Origin: Symsagittifera roscoffensis
Lineage: Eukaryota; Xenacoelomorpha; Acoela; Convolutidae
Direction: 5' to 3'
Length of the DNA stretch: 64,000 nucleotides
NCBI RefSeq assembly: GCF_963678635.1
Contig: NC_087062.1
Location: forward strand, 17,101,789 to 17,165,788
The notes under the pieces are model-generated. The model saw nothing but the letters and a program-made list of their open reading frames with translations, was not told the origin of the DNA and searched no databases. Positions 1 through 10,000 of the stretch are shown piece after piece (position 1 is the stretch's first letter; every line of letters begins with the position of its first letter). Both the position numbers and the translations under genes were made by a program.

Positions 1-1615
1 GTGATTATAAGTACAAATTGCCTACCAAAACTTACAACAATAAATTATATGACCAAGAGGACGCTAAACGAGCAATAACGCTCTTTTATTAGCACCCATT
101 GACAAAATTGAGGAATAATGAGGAATAATGAGTGTTTTAACGCTTAACGTTTTTTGAGAAAACAAATCAGACTCATTATGCAGAAAAACAGACTCATTGG
201 TTCAGTATTGTCGTTTATGAAAACTTAACAAATTTATAAGAAATGATTTTCTCTTCATTTTTTTTCTGAAAAAAATTAAGGATGCCACTGGATTTGACAA
301 AAAGGTATATTTTTGTTGACTGGAAAACCAAGCTTTTTTGATGACGCTTGTTCTAGTACTGTGAAGGTTTAAAAGCCGTTGCGAGCAAGAATGTGAAGCT
401 CTACGTCAGCAAAATTTTTCAAAACTCAATTGTTTTGACTTTGATTTGAAAAAAAGAACAATTCAAAACCCGTTTCAATCGAATTTTCATGAAACAAATC
501 TACAATGAGAAAAATAATTTTGCAATCGATTGTGGCAAATTAACCATTTTGTTGTGAAATATACCGTTTTTATTGGATTTTTTAATTATCAAATCGATTG
601 TAATCGATTGTATTTTATACTTGAATCAGTCGATTCGATAAATACTTAAATCCATTTTTGGCATACGTTTTGGTGCATACAATCTACAAATTTTAACGGT
701 GTATATACCTTTTTTATGCAGATTTTATGCAAAAAATATACAGATTTGATGCAAATTGTCTAAAGATAAAATACAGGTTGTATACAGATTATATACAGAT
801 CAAATACATTTTATCTACAGATTAGTTAGAGGTTATATACAGATTATATACAATTTTACGCCAATTTTACACTTATCATATTCATAAAACTCACTGATTT
901 TTTCACCTTTCCCACATATCAAATGAAAATGCGTAAAAGGAAACTAAAATTATAACGAATGCTTTTCAATTTGTTTTAGTGCCTATGTTTGACGTAAAAC
1001 AAGCTATCGCAATCAGCTATTGAAAAAAATCAGCTGTCAAAAAACTATCGACAACTATCGAAATAGTTCTTCTATGATCTTTTAAATTATTTTTGTCAGT
1101 TCTATCTTATGAAAACACATCAAATAGATGGATCTTAAAAACAGCATTTAAAAAAGTTTAAAAATAAAAAATGAGAAGAATGAAAAAAAAATTTAACGCG
1201 GATGCCGTTAGGTTACAAAAAATTTGAGGGATCTCATGAAAATTTTGGTTTGCGACGAGGAACTCTTTTCAAGTAGCTTTGGCTCACTAAAACTTTGAGA
1301 GAGATTTTTTTCAAGTACAATATAATTGATTTGGTACAGATTCATGCATGCTATATACGGATTTTCAACAGCTAAAAAAACGTTTGCTAGACAATATATT
1401 TCAGTTTCTTGGAAATAAAACTCATTGATATGTTCTATATAAAATCCCTATATTATATATTTTAGTGTCTTAATGTGTTACATAAAATCTTTTTACGAGT
1501 ACAAAATCAGTATAAAAATAGATTATAATCGATTGCAATCTTAGTTTCGACAATTCGGGCTAGTGTGCATCGATGATTTGCTCAATGAGAACATTCCAAC
1601 GATTCATCACTTATT
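1..1615. other. Gene-free AT-rich flank
   Basis: I see no credible coding region here. The stretch is AT-rich with frequent homopolymer runs. Around 690-860 there is a loose, short-period repetition of ATACAGATT-type units, which looks like degenerate low-complexity sequence. Several ATCGATTG words occur at about 530-630 and 1520-1540. No promoter or RNA gene could be supported. Confidence 0.6.
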
Positions 1616-2989
1616 GTTCCGACTTTCGATACGAAAGTAACGGAATATTTGTGCTCGGGGTGAGTTTTTTTTTCTTCAGACAATTTTCGACTTTTTAACT
1701 AGCCATTTTTGACGGATTTTTTAAATATTCTTCGAAAAGTATTGTTGACCTGAGCTCAAATTTGAAAAGATATTTCACCTGTGATCATTTTTCGTAAAGT
1801 TACGGGGGTTTAAAGATTGCCATTTTGGCCAATTTGGGACAATTAACGCGCGATATATTTCGCGCTATTAACGTGTAAGCGGAGAGTTAATCCGTCTTAG
1901 AAATCGTTCCAAATTGGTTTAAAGAAGCTTATTTGCCATAAATGGTTTGTTACAAGGAGCGAAATTTATCCTTTTGCACTTTATATGGCGTGTGGGGTGA
2001 TGATTTTTATTTAAAAAATTTCATTTTATTTTATTTCATTGAATTTTTTAATGTTATTACGGCTCCATAAACCTTAAAAGGCAGTCGGAACATTCAGGGT
2101 TTCGCCCTGATACGAGCAGTCTTGTTTCTTCTATAAGAACCAATTGTTTTCTCTCGAAAAGAGACTACACGTTGTTTTATACGCTGGGTAAGCTTTTGTC
2201 TACTGCTAACTAGCTCTTCAAACATCTCGCAGCGCCTCTGCCGCACAAAAATCTTAGTAATTTATTTCTAAATATATTCGCAGATGATCTATCAAAAGAT
2301 ATCTAGCTTGTCTAAGCATGCGCGTTGAAGGAAACAGTGAAGTTATACCAAAATTTAATTCTAATTCGAAGCAAATTTGAGTCATCGCGTTCCGCTTATG
2401 TCATTTATCCAAACTCCATATTACCACTAAAGCTTTTTAAACAAAAACAAGACTGCTCGTATCAGGGCGAAGCCCTGAATGTTTTGACTGCCTTTTAAGG
2501 TTTGTGGAGCAGCAGTAATAACATAAAAAATTTAATGAAATAAACTAAAATGAAAAAAAAAATTTCTAAAATTTGAAATTTTTATGAAAATCATCCCCCC
2601 ACACGCCATATAAAGTACAAAAAGATAGATTTCGTTCCTTGTAACAAATCAATTATGGCAAATAAGCTTCGTTCAACCAATTTGGAACAATTTATAAGAC
2701 GGATTAAATCTCCGCTTACGCGTTAATAGCGCGAATTATATCGCGCGTTAATTGTCCCAAATTGGTCAAAATGGCCAAAATGGCAATCTTTAAACCCTTA
2801 TAACTTTACGAAAAATGATCACAGGTGATATATCTTTTCAAATTTAAGCTCAAGACAACAGTGGCTTTCGAATGATATAAAAAAATTCCGTCAAAAATGG
2901 CTAGTTAAAAAGTCGAAATTTGTCTGAAGAAAAAAAAACCCACCCCGAGCACAAATATTCCGTTACTTTTGTATCGAAAGTCGGAACAA
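1616..2989. repeat. Fold-back pair of a dispersed repeat with palindromic ends
   Basis: A copy of a dispersed repeat in minus orientation (about 1616-2128) faces a plus-orientation copy (about 2448-2989) across about 320 bp of unrelated sequence. The arms are about 500-540 bp and closely similar. One end of the repeat carries the hairpin TCAGGGCGAAGCCCTGA. The other carries a palindrome around ACTTTCGTATCGAAAGT followed by CGGAAC. The arrangement could be a fold-back transposon or two independent insertions in opposite orientation. No protein is encoded. Other copies lie near 2996-3350, 14362-14777, 17014-17655, 29720-30200 and 48842-49330. Confidence 0.75.
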
Positions 2990-3584
2990 AAATATAGATT
3001 TCGCTCCTTGTAACAAACCAATTATGGCAAATAAGCTTCTTTCAACCAATTTGGAACGATTTCTAAGACGGATTAACTCTCCGCTTACGCGTTAATAGCG
3101 CGAAATATATCGCGCGTTAATTGTCCCAAATTGGCCAAAATGACAATCTTTAAACCCTCATAACTTTACGAAAAATGATCACAGGTAAAATATCTTTTCA
3201 AATTTGAGCTCAAGACAACAATACCTTTCGAATGATATAAAAAAAATTCCGTCAAAATGGCTAGTTAAAAAGTCGAAATTTGTCTGAAGAAAAAAAAAAC
3301 CCACCCCGAGCACAAATATTCCGTTACTTTCGTATCGAAAGTCGGAACAATTAGTTTAAAAAAGTCTCGAGAATTATGTTTCATTCGAGAATTATGTTTA
3401 ATTCGAGAATTATGACTATTTGTTATTCAGGAAAAAAACAGACATTTCGTTGAACAGATTTATTTAGCTTGAATCAAGGTTCTCATATCGGCTCAAAATC
3501 AATTGCATCAAAAAAATACTAGATAGGATAATTTGCAACAGAATTCAGATAAAACGCGGTTCAAATTAACTGTTAATATAGCCT

Positions 3585-4091
3585 CTATTTCTTGGCGTTT
3601 TTCAAATCATTAGAAATTTTCTCCGCGCCTGTTTTCAAGTCGTTTGAGATTATTTCTCCACCTGTTTTCAGATCATCGGCAATCACATCTGCTCCCGCTT
3701 TCAAATCATCAGAAACTTGCCCAGCTGTTTCTTTTACATCTTCCGAAATAGCCGCATTCGAGTTTGAGGCTGAATTTACGAAAGACGAAAGCCTACTACC
3801 GACATCAACGCCGCTTTGGCTACTTTTACTTGGGGTTTTATTGCTCTTTTTTGGCTTCCATTTTCTTAGCTGCTCCTCTTCACGAGCTTTTTCATCATCT
3901 TGGAAACGTCGGCCGTAAGCATCCAAAATACTTTGACGGGATTCCATTTTGTCGAATTCGTTCTCAGCAGTGGCGCTAGTACTTTTTCGCAGCTTTTTAC
4001 CCAAGTAAAACCATACTAGTAAAACAGTGATTAGGGCTATAACTAAAACTGAACCAACCACAGCTACAACAATAAGCCCGGTATGTGCCAT
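3585..4091 (-). CDS. Small single-pass membrane protein with C-terminal 11-residue repeats (copy 1)
   Basis: A 168-aa protein of unrecognised family. Residues 5-30 are a strong hydrophobic segment (VVAVVGSVLVIALITVLLVW), followed by a basic stretch (KKLRK), so the short N-terminus would lie outside the cytosol and the bulk inside. The middle is charged and Ser-rich. The last 45 residues repeat an 11-residue pattern (DDLKAGADVIA, DDLKTGGEIIS, NDLKTGAEKIS), which predicts an amphipathic helix of the apolipoprotein or LEA type that could lie on a membrane. ATG context is favourable. An identical copy is at 5917-6423. The gene is on the same strand as, and 336 bp downstream of, the last VWA3B-like exon. 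Function unknown. Confidence 0.7.
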   Translation of the reverse strand: MAHTGLIVVAVVGSVLVIALITVLLVWFYLGKKLRKSTSATAENEFDKMESRQSILDAYGRRFQDDEKAREEEQLRKWKPKKSNKTPSKSSQSGVDVGSRLSSFVNSASNSNAAISEDVKETAGQVSDDLKAGADVIADDLKTGGEIISNDLKTGAEKISNDLKNAKK

Positions 4092-4426
4092 TTGGAAGAT
4101 AAATCGATTGGCTATAACTCGAATAGTTTTTTGTCTTATCGAAAACTCGAGTTAACCTTCAATAATTTATTTTGAAAGAACCTAGACGTGAAAAAATTTT
4201 CCTTTGAGCGTGAAAGGCTTGTTTTGCTAAAGATCGAGTGTGACCGAATTATCAATCGTGTAGATGATGCTTTTCTTTTTCTCTTTAAAAACAAAGAACT
4301 TTTCAATTAGGTTAATTTTAGATTTTAATATTTTGACAGATACCAAAATAAGTTTTGAAAGAAATCATAATTATTTATCATCAACAAAGATATTTGAATT
4401 TTCGCATCAATGTATTTTATAGATAT

Positions 4427-4738
4427 CTAATCAAACATAGCGCTTCTACCAAAATCATCCTCGGAGCTCGACACTTCTTGGTGTACAAACGGCTTTGCGT
4501 CTGTTATGACAAAAGCATCGTTGCGTTGAGGATTAGCTGTGCTCGTAAGGTTTGAACTTTCACCGAGCATGAGTCGTGAGCTCAGAGGAGGAGAGGGGCT
4601 TTTGTTAGTAACCATTAGGTTGTTCTCCCGGGCGAATCGCAGAAGTTCGTTGTACTGTTTTCGGCTGATCCATACACACCTGTGTTTGATGATGCCTTCT
4701 CTTTGAGAGGAGCCAGTTTTGACAATGACTGTGTCATC
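4427..4738 (-). pseudogene. Orphan duplicate of the VWA3B-like terminal exon
   Basis: This is the copy-1 counterpart of the exon at 6759-7070 and encodes the same residues. It begins after a splice-acceptor-like tract (TTTTTTCAG on the minus strand) and ends at the same stop codon. Because the complete upstream gene lies beyond copy 2, this exon can only be used if the VWA3B-like transcript skips the nearer exon and runs through it. Otherwise it is a stranded gene fragment created by the 2.3-kb duplication. The open frame is intact, which fits a recent origin. Confidence 0.7.
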
Positions 4739-5916
4739 CTGAAAAAACTTCAATTCACAGAATTTTTGAATTCATATTTTACATTAATATTTTATATTAA
4801 TATTATTAACATCCTTTCGCTATATATATTTTTGAATCGACTGTATAAAGAAACATGCTAGTACGCTTCGATGCCCTAACTTTTGTTCAACTGTATTACG
4901 ATTTATGAAATTTTTATGAAAATCATCCCCCCACACGCCATATAAAGTACAAAAAGATAGATTTCGTTCCTTGTAACAAATCAATTATGGCAAATAAGCT
5001 TCGTTCAACCAATTTGGAACAATTTATAAGACGGATTAAATCTCCGCTTACGCGTTAATAGCGCGAATTATATCGCGCGTTAATTGTCCCAAATTGGTCA
5101 AAATGGCCAAAATGGCAATCTTTAAACCCTTATAACTTTACGAAAAATGATCACAGGTGATATATCTTTTCAAATTTAAGCTCAAGACAACAGTGGCTTT
5201 CGAATGATATAAAAAAATTCCGTCAAAAATGGCTAGTTAAAAAGTCGAAATTTGTCTGAAGAAAAAAAAAACCACCCCGAGCACAAATATTCCGTTACTT
5301 TTGTATCGAAAGTCGGAACAAAAATATAGATTTCGCTCCTTGTAACAAACCAATTATGGCAAATAAGCTTCTTTCAACCAATTTGGAACGATTTCTAAGA
5401 CGGATTAACTCTCCGCTTACGCGTTAATAGCGCGAAATATATCGCGCGTTAATTGTCCCAAATTGGCCAAAATGACAATCTTTAAACCCTCATAACTTTA
5501 CGAAAAATGATCACAGGTAAAATATCTTTTCAAATTTGAGCTCAAGACAACAATACCTTTCGAATGATATAAAAAAAATTCCGTCAAAATGGCTAGTTAA
5601 AAAGTCGAAATTTGTCTGAAGAAAAAAAAAACCCACCCCGAGCACAAATATTCCGTTACTTTCGTATCGAAAGTCGGAACAATTAGTTTAAAAAAGTCTC
5701 GAGAATTATGTTTCATTCGAGAATTATGTTTAATTCGAGAATTATGACTATTTGTTATTCAGGAAAAAAACAGACATTTCGTTGAACAGATTTATTTAGC
5801 TTGAATCAAGGTTCTCATATCGGCTCAAAATCAATTGCATCAAAAAAATACTAGATAGGATAATTTGCAACAGAATTCAGATAAAACGCGGTTCAAATTA
5901 ACTGTTAATATAGCCT

Positions 5917-6423
5917 CTATTTCTTGGCGTTTTTCAAATCATTAGAAATTTTCTCCGCGCCTGTTTTCAAGTCGTTTGAGATTATTTCTCCACCTGTTTT
6001 CAGATCATCGGCAATCACATCTGCTCCCGCTTTCAAATCATCAGAAACTTGCCCAGCTGTTTCTTTTACATCTTCCGAAATAGCCGCATTCGAGTTTGAG
6101 GCTGAATTTACGAAAGACGAAAGCCTACTACCGACATCAACGCCGCTTTGGCTACTTTTACTTGGGGTTTTATTGCTCTTTTTTGGCTTCCATTTTCTTA
6201 GCTGCTCCTCTTCACGAGCTTTTTCATCATCTTGGAAACGTCGGCCGTAAGCATCCAAAATACTTTGACGGGATTCCATTTTGTCGAATTCGTTCTCAGC
6301 AGTGGCGCTAGTACTTTTTCGCAGCTTTTTACCCAAGTAAAACCATACTAGTAAAACAGTGATTAGGGCTATAACTAAAACTGAACCAACCACAGCTACA
6401 ACAATAAGCCCGGTATGTGCCAT
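5917..6423 (-). CDS. Small single-pass membrane protein with C-terminal 11-residue repeats (copy 2)
   Basis: Identical in protein sequence to the gene at 3585-4091: 168 aa, an N-terminal membrane segment at about residues 5-30, a charged linker, and a C-terminal amphipathic repeat of 11 residues. It starts 336 bp downstream of the stop of the VWA3B-like gene on the same strand. The flanking non-coding sequence is also conserved between copies, so identity reflects recency rather than selection on the protein. Family and function are not recognised. Confidence 0.7.
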   Translation of the reverse strand: MAHTGLIVVAVVGSVLVIALITVLLVWFYLGKKLRKSTSATAENEFDKMESRQSILDAYGRRFQDDEKAREEEQLRKWKPKKSNKTPSKSSQSGVDVGSRLSSFVNSASNSNAAISEDVKETAGQVSDDLKAGADVIADDLKTGGEIISNDLKTGAEKISNDLKNAKK

Positions 6424-6758
6424 TTGGAAGATAAATCGATTGGCTATAACTCGAATAGTTTTTTGTCTTATCGAAAACTCGAGTTAACCTTCAATAATTT
6501 ATTTTGAAAGAACCTAGACGTGAAAAAATTTTCCTTTGAGCGTGAAAGGCTTGTTTTGCTAAAGATCGAGTGTGACCGAATTATCAATCGTGTAGATGAT
6601 GCTTTTCTTTTTCTCTTTAAAAACAAAGAACTTTTCAATTAGGTTAATTTTAGATTTTAATATTTTGACAGATACCAAAATAAGTTTTGAAAGAAATCAT
6701 AATTATTTATCATCAACAAAGATATTTGAATTTTCGCATCAATGTATTTTATAGATAT

Positions 6759-7070
6759 CTAATCAAACATAGCGCTTCTACCAAAATCATCCTCGGAGCT
6801 CGACACTTCTTGGTGTACAAACGGCTTTGCGTCTGTTATGACAAAAGCATCGTTGCGTTGAGGATTAGCTGTGCTCGTAAGGTTTGAACTTTCACCGAGC
6901 ATGAGTCGTGAGCTCAGAGGAGGAGAGGGGCTTTTGTTAGTAACCATTAGGTTGTTCTCCCGGGCGAATCGCAGAAGTTCGTTGTACTGTTTTCGGCTGA
7001 TCCATACACACCTGTGTTTGATGATGCCTTCTCTTTGAGAGGAGCCAGTTTTGACAATGACTGTGTCATC
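6759..7070 (-). CDS. VWA3B: VWA3B-like gene, predicted terminal exon
   Basis: The open frame follows TTTTTTCAG in phase 0, matching the phase of the upstream donor. It encodes 103 residues; the first part (DDTVIVKTG...CVWISRKQY) has the character of the last strands of a Tudor-like domain, which the main exon lacks. The remaining tail is Ser-rich and acidic. No usable ATG precedes the frame, which supports it being an exon rather than an independent gene. Confidence 0.65.
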   Translation of the reverse strand, partial: DDTVIVKTGSSQREGIIKHRCVWISRKQYNELLRFARENNLMVTNKSPSPPLSSRLMLGESSNLTSTANPQRNDAFVITDAKPFVHQEVSSSEDDFGRSAMFD

Positions 7071-10000
7071 CTGAAAAAACTTCAATTCACAGAATTTTTG
7101 AATTCATATTTTACATTAATATTTTATATTAATATTATTAACATCCTTTCGCTATATATATTTTTGAATCGACTGTATAAAGAAACATGCTAGTACGCTT
7201 CGATGCCCTAACTTTTGTTCAACTGTATTACGAACGCAGGCCTGAAGCAAAGACGATGACACAAGGTTAAATTTTTGATAGGTTCTCCTTTTTCCCTAGA
7301 AACAAGGTTAAATTTTTGATAGGTTCGCCTTTTTTCCCGTGATTTTTATCATTTTAGTTATCCTGAAAATTTTTTTTCAAATTACGACATTTGAACTTTA
7401 TTCTATGCCGAACCTAATTTTGCCACATTTTCGACATGAATATGCCGCCAAACAATTTTCTAATTTGCAACCTGCAAATGGGCCCGGCTACCAACCTTAA
7501 CTTCAACTACAACACCGGGCACGTAATCTGCCGAGTTATCCTCTACTGGGGCCAAAACATGTTCTCCCCTAGTCAACGTCATTCCCTTCCTTATAGGACC
7601 GAATAGATTCTCCACAGGCTGGAAACTCAAGTCGGATTTGGCATCCCGAATCACCATCTGGTGCTTCTGCTGGGGGTCGAAGTCCCAGATGATCCCGATT
7701 TGGATTCGCTTAGACGAATCGCATTTGAAGATCACGGGTTTCGTCACCCAATTACTGTAGACGGTCATGATTTTTGACATCTCGTTTGCGAATCGGTGGA
7801 ACGCAATTTTGTAACAGTTTTCGAGATCAATGGTCGCAACTCGGTCGTCGAAAAACTCCACGACCAAACTATTGGATAAATTACCCTGGATAACTTTTGC
7901 TGGTCCGAATCGCTCGTCATCAAAATAGGGGTACAGGGCTAACACGTAGTCGTCTTTGCGAATAATGTCGTCGGCGTCATTTTCCTCGGAAATCATTTCA
8001 AGTCGTGATAGAATATCCATGCTGTTGAAGCTATCCCGGACAGCGTAATAGCCTTTATGCATATCGTATACAACATAATGTTTATAGTACCATTGATCAT
8101 CGCCCCATTTTGCCAAAATTTGCTCTGTTTTCTGAAGTTTTGATGCTTTCATAGGCATTCCAGTGGCATTGATAATATAATCTATATTGTTCTCGTCGGC
8201 GTTGGTATGGAGACTCTCGGCCGCTCGGATTTGCTGTTGGACTCGGTTTTGATTTTTCTCTAGTCGGCTCATGTTCTGCTCGACAGTTGATTCGAGAAGT
8301 TTCTGCAGATACTCGGCTCTTTCCGATTCGCTTGTCATTGACACGAACTGATCTTTTATACTGTCTTCGACTTCGTTGAGAATTAAGTTCGCGGGCTGAT
8401 TCAAGTCACGTGATTCGTCGCCCGTATCTTCGACACCGAAAAGAAGATTGTTCGGAGTTGGCGACTTCGGTCGGTCGTCTGTTCGTTCGGTAGTCGTCGT
8501 CTGCATCACGGCAGCTATCTCGGGTTCGTCCGTGTCGGCAACCCCTTGGGTTTCATTTACATCCCCATCCGAGCTCTCGCTCTCGCTTTTTCTTTCTTCG
8601 TCCGATTTGTCTTCCAGCTCGTTTCGGATTTCCGAGACTTGCTGCTCGGTGTCGTCTTGAATCTCTTCGTCACTGTCTTCTCTGCGGTTCATTCGTGTCG
8701 GCGATCTGTCTTGATCCGACCTCTTAAAAGATGACGATGACGAGCTGCTACTCCTCGAGAGGGTTTTGCTATCATCACTTTTTGACCTTGATTTTGACCC
8801 ACTAACCGACCCTGACCTAGGTTTTTCTCGGTCATCCGAGTCTGCGCTGGGAATTTTGACCTCGTTTGATTTTTTGGAGTCATCTGAGAAGGAGCTATAC
8901 TTCTTAGAAGAAGTTGAGGAACTGGATTTTTTTAATTCTTCGCCTTCAGGTTTGACGCTTTCTTGCTTTTTGTCGGCTTTTTTAATGGCCGTAACTTTAC
9001 GTGGTTTAGTTTTATTTGCCGATTTAATTGTGCTTTGGGACGATCGTGAACTTAACTCTTCGACAAATGAACTGCTTCCAGTCGAAATCGAGGCGTTCTT
9101 TGTCTTTCGAGAACTTTTATTTAATGGCGGCACTTTCTTCTCATATGGTGAAACTTCGACTTTTTTCTCTTTCGTTCTATTGAGCATCTGCTTGGTCTTC
9201 TTGCTTCCATATTTGGTAATAGTCAAGTTCTGCTCTAGATCTCCTTTATTTCGCTGCAACTCTAACGATATATTGTGCATATCGTGGATGTATGTTGCCG
9301 TTTCCTGGAATCGTTGTTGAGAAACTTTTACAATAAGTTTCCTCGTAGAAGCCACTTGCTTTCGGTTCCACAACACAATCGTGTAGTAATGAGGCTGCGG
9401 CTCCGATTTTGAGGGTAGTGCTAATATGATCCCTGGGTGAAACTTTTGAAGTGGATCTTTGGGCTTCTGTGCCAATACAAAGTCCCCGACTTGCAATTGA
9501 GGTCCAGAAATAGCTCCTGCTCTTGGAATTATGTGTTTAGTTTCGACATTAGAGCACTGTTCGTTGCCAAATTTTACAATGGCTGAATTTGAGGACTCGG
9601 ATTCCAAGATAGTTGCAGGATAGTAATATCCGTCAATTTCATTTCTGGCTATAACGGGCAAACCTCTGCTTTCTTGGATAAGTCTTTTTTGAGCACTTGG
9701 GACTGCTGACTTTGAAGACCCGTGAGCTCTCTCACCGTGCAAAACTCCTTGCACGTTCGAGTATCCTCTTTGAGCGACAGGTGATAGGTCTATTATATTT
9801 GGCTCGCGTTCCCGTGCCGTGCTCGTTTTCGCGGCTTCGTTTCTACTTCGATTTTTCACTTCGACAGTCGTTTTTGGTCGCGACTTCTGAAATTGTTCGC
9901 TGTCTTCGCTGAAACTTTCATTTGTGTTATTTTCAACATTGACGTTTCTCAAATCGGTTGATTTTTGAATAAGCTCGTAGCCTAATTTGATTTCGTCCAG

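Larger units (their letters stand above)
2574..4905. repeat. Tandem duplication, copy 1 (2,332-bp unit)
   Basis: This unit is repeated immediately downstream at 4906-7237 with an offset of exactly 2,332 bp. The copies are almost identical; the one difference I found is a C/A change in the A-rich run near 2941 versus 5273. The unit holds a partial dispersed repeat, a membrane-protein gene and the terminal exon of the VWA3B-like gene. The right edge of copy 1 joins the left edge of copy 2 through a few shared bases (around 4901-4906). Either a very young duplication or an assembly duplication explains this. Confidence 0.95.
4906..7237. repeat. Tandem duplication, copy 2 (2,332-bp unit)
   Basis: Second copy of the 2574-4905 unit, in direct orientation. 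It carries the terminal VWA3B-like exon in its functional position relative to the main exon, and a second identical membrane-protein gene. Its right end at about 7232-7237 runs into unique intron sequence of the VWA3B-like gene, so the duplication boundary lies inside that intron. Confidence 0.95.

Noticed and set aside
1616-2989. Helitron
   Set aside because: A terminal hairpin is present, but the expected 5' TC and 3' CTRR ends were not found at the boundaries.
3592-3979. Plus-strand open frames over the membrane-protein gene (and their copies at 5924-6311)
   Set aside because: They are antisense shadows of the minus-strand gene, with low-complexity Phe/Ser composition.
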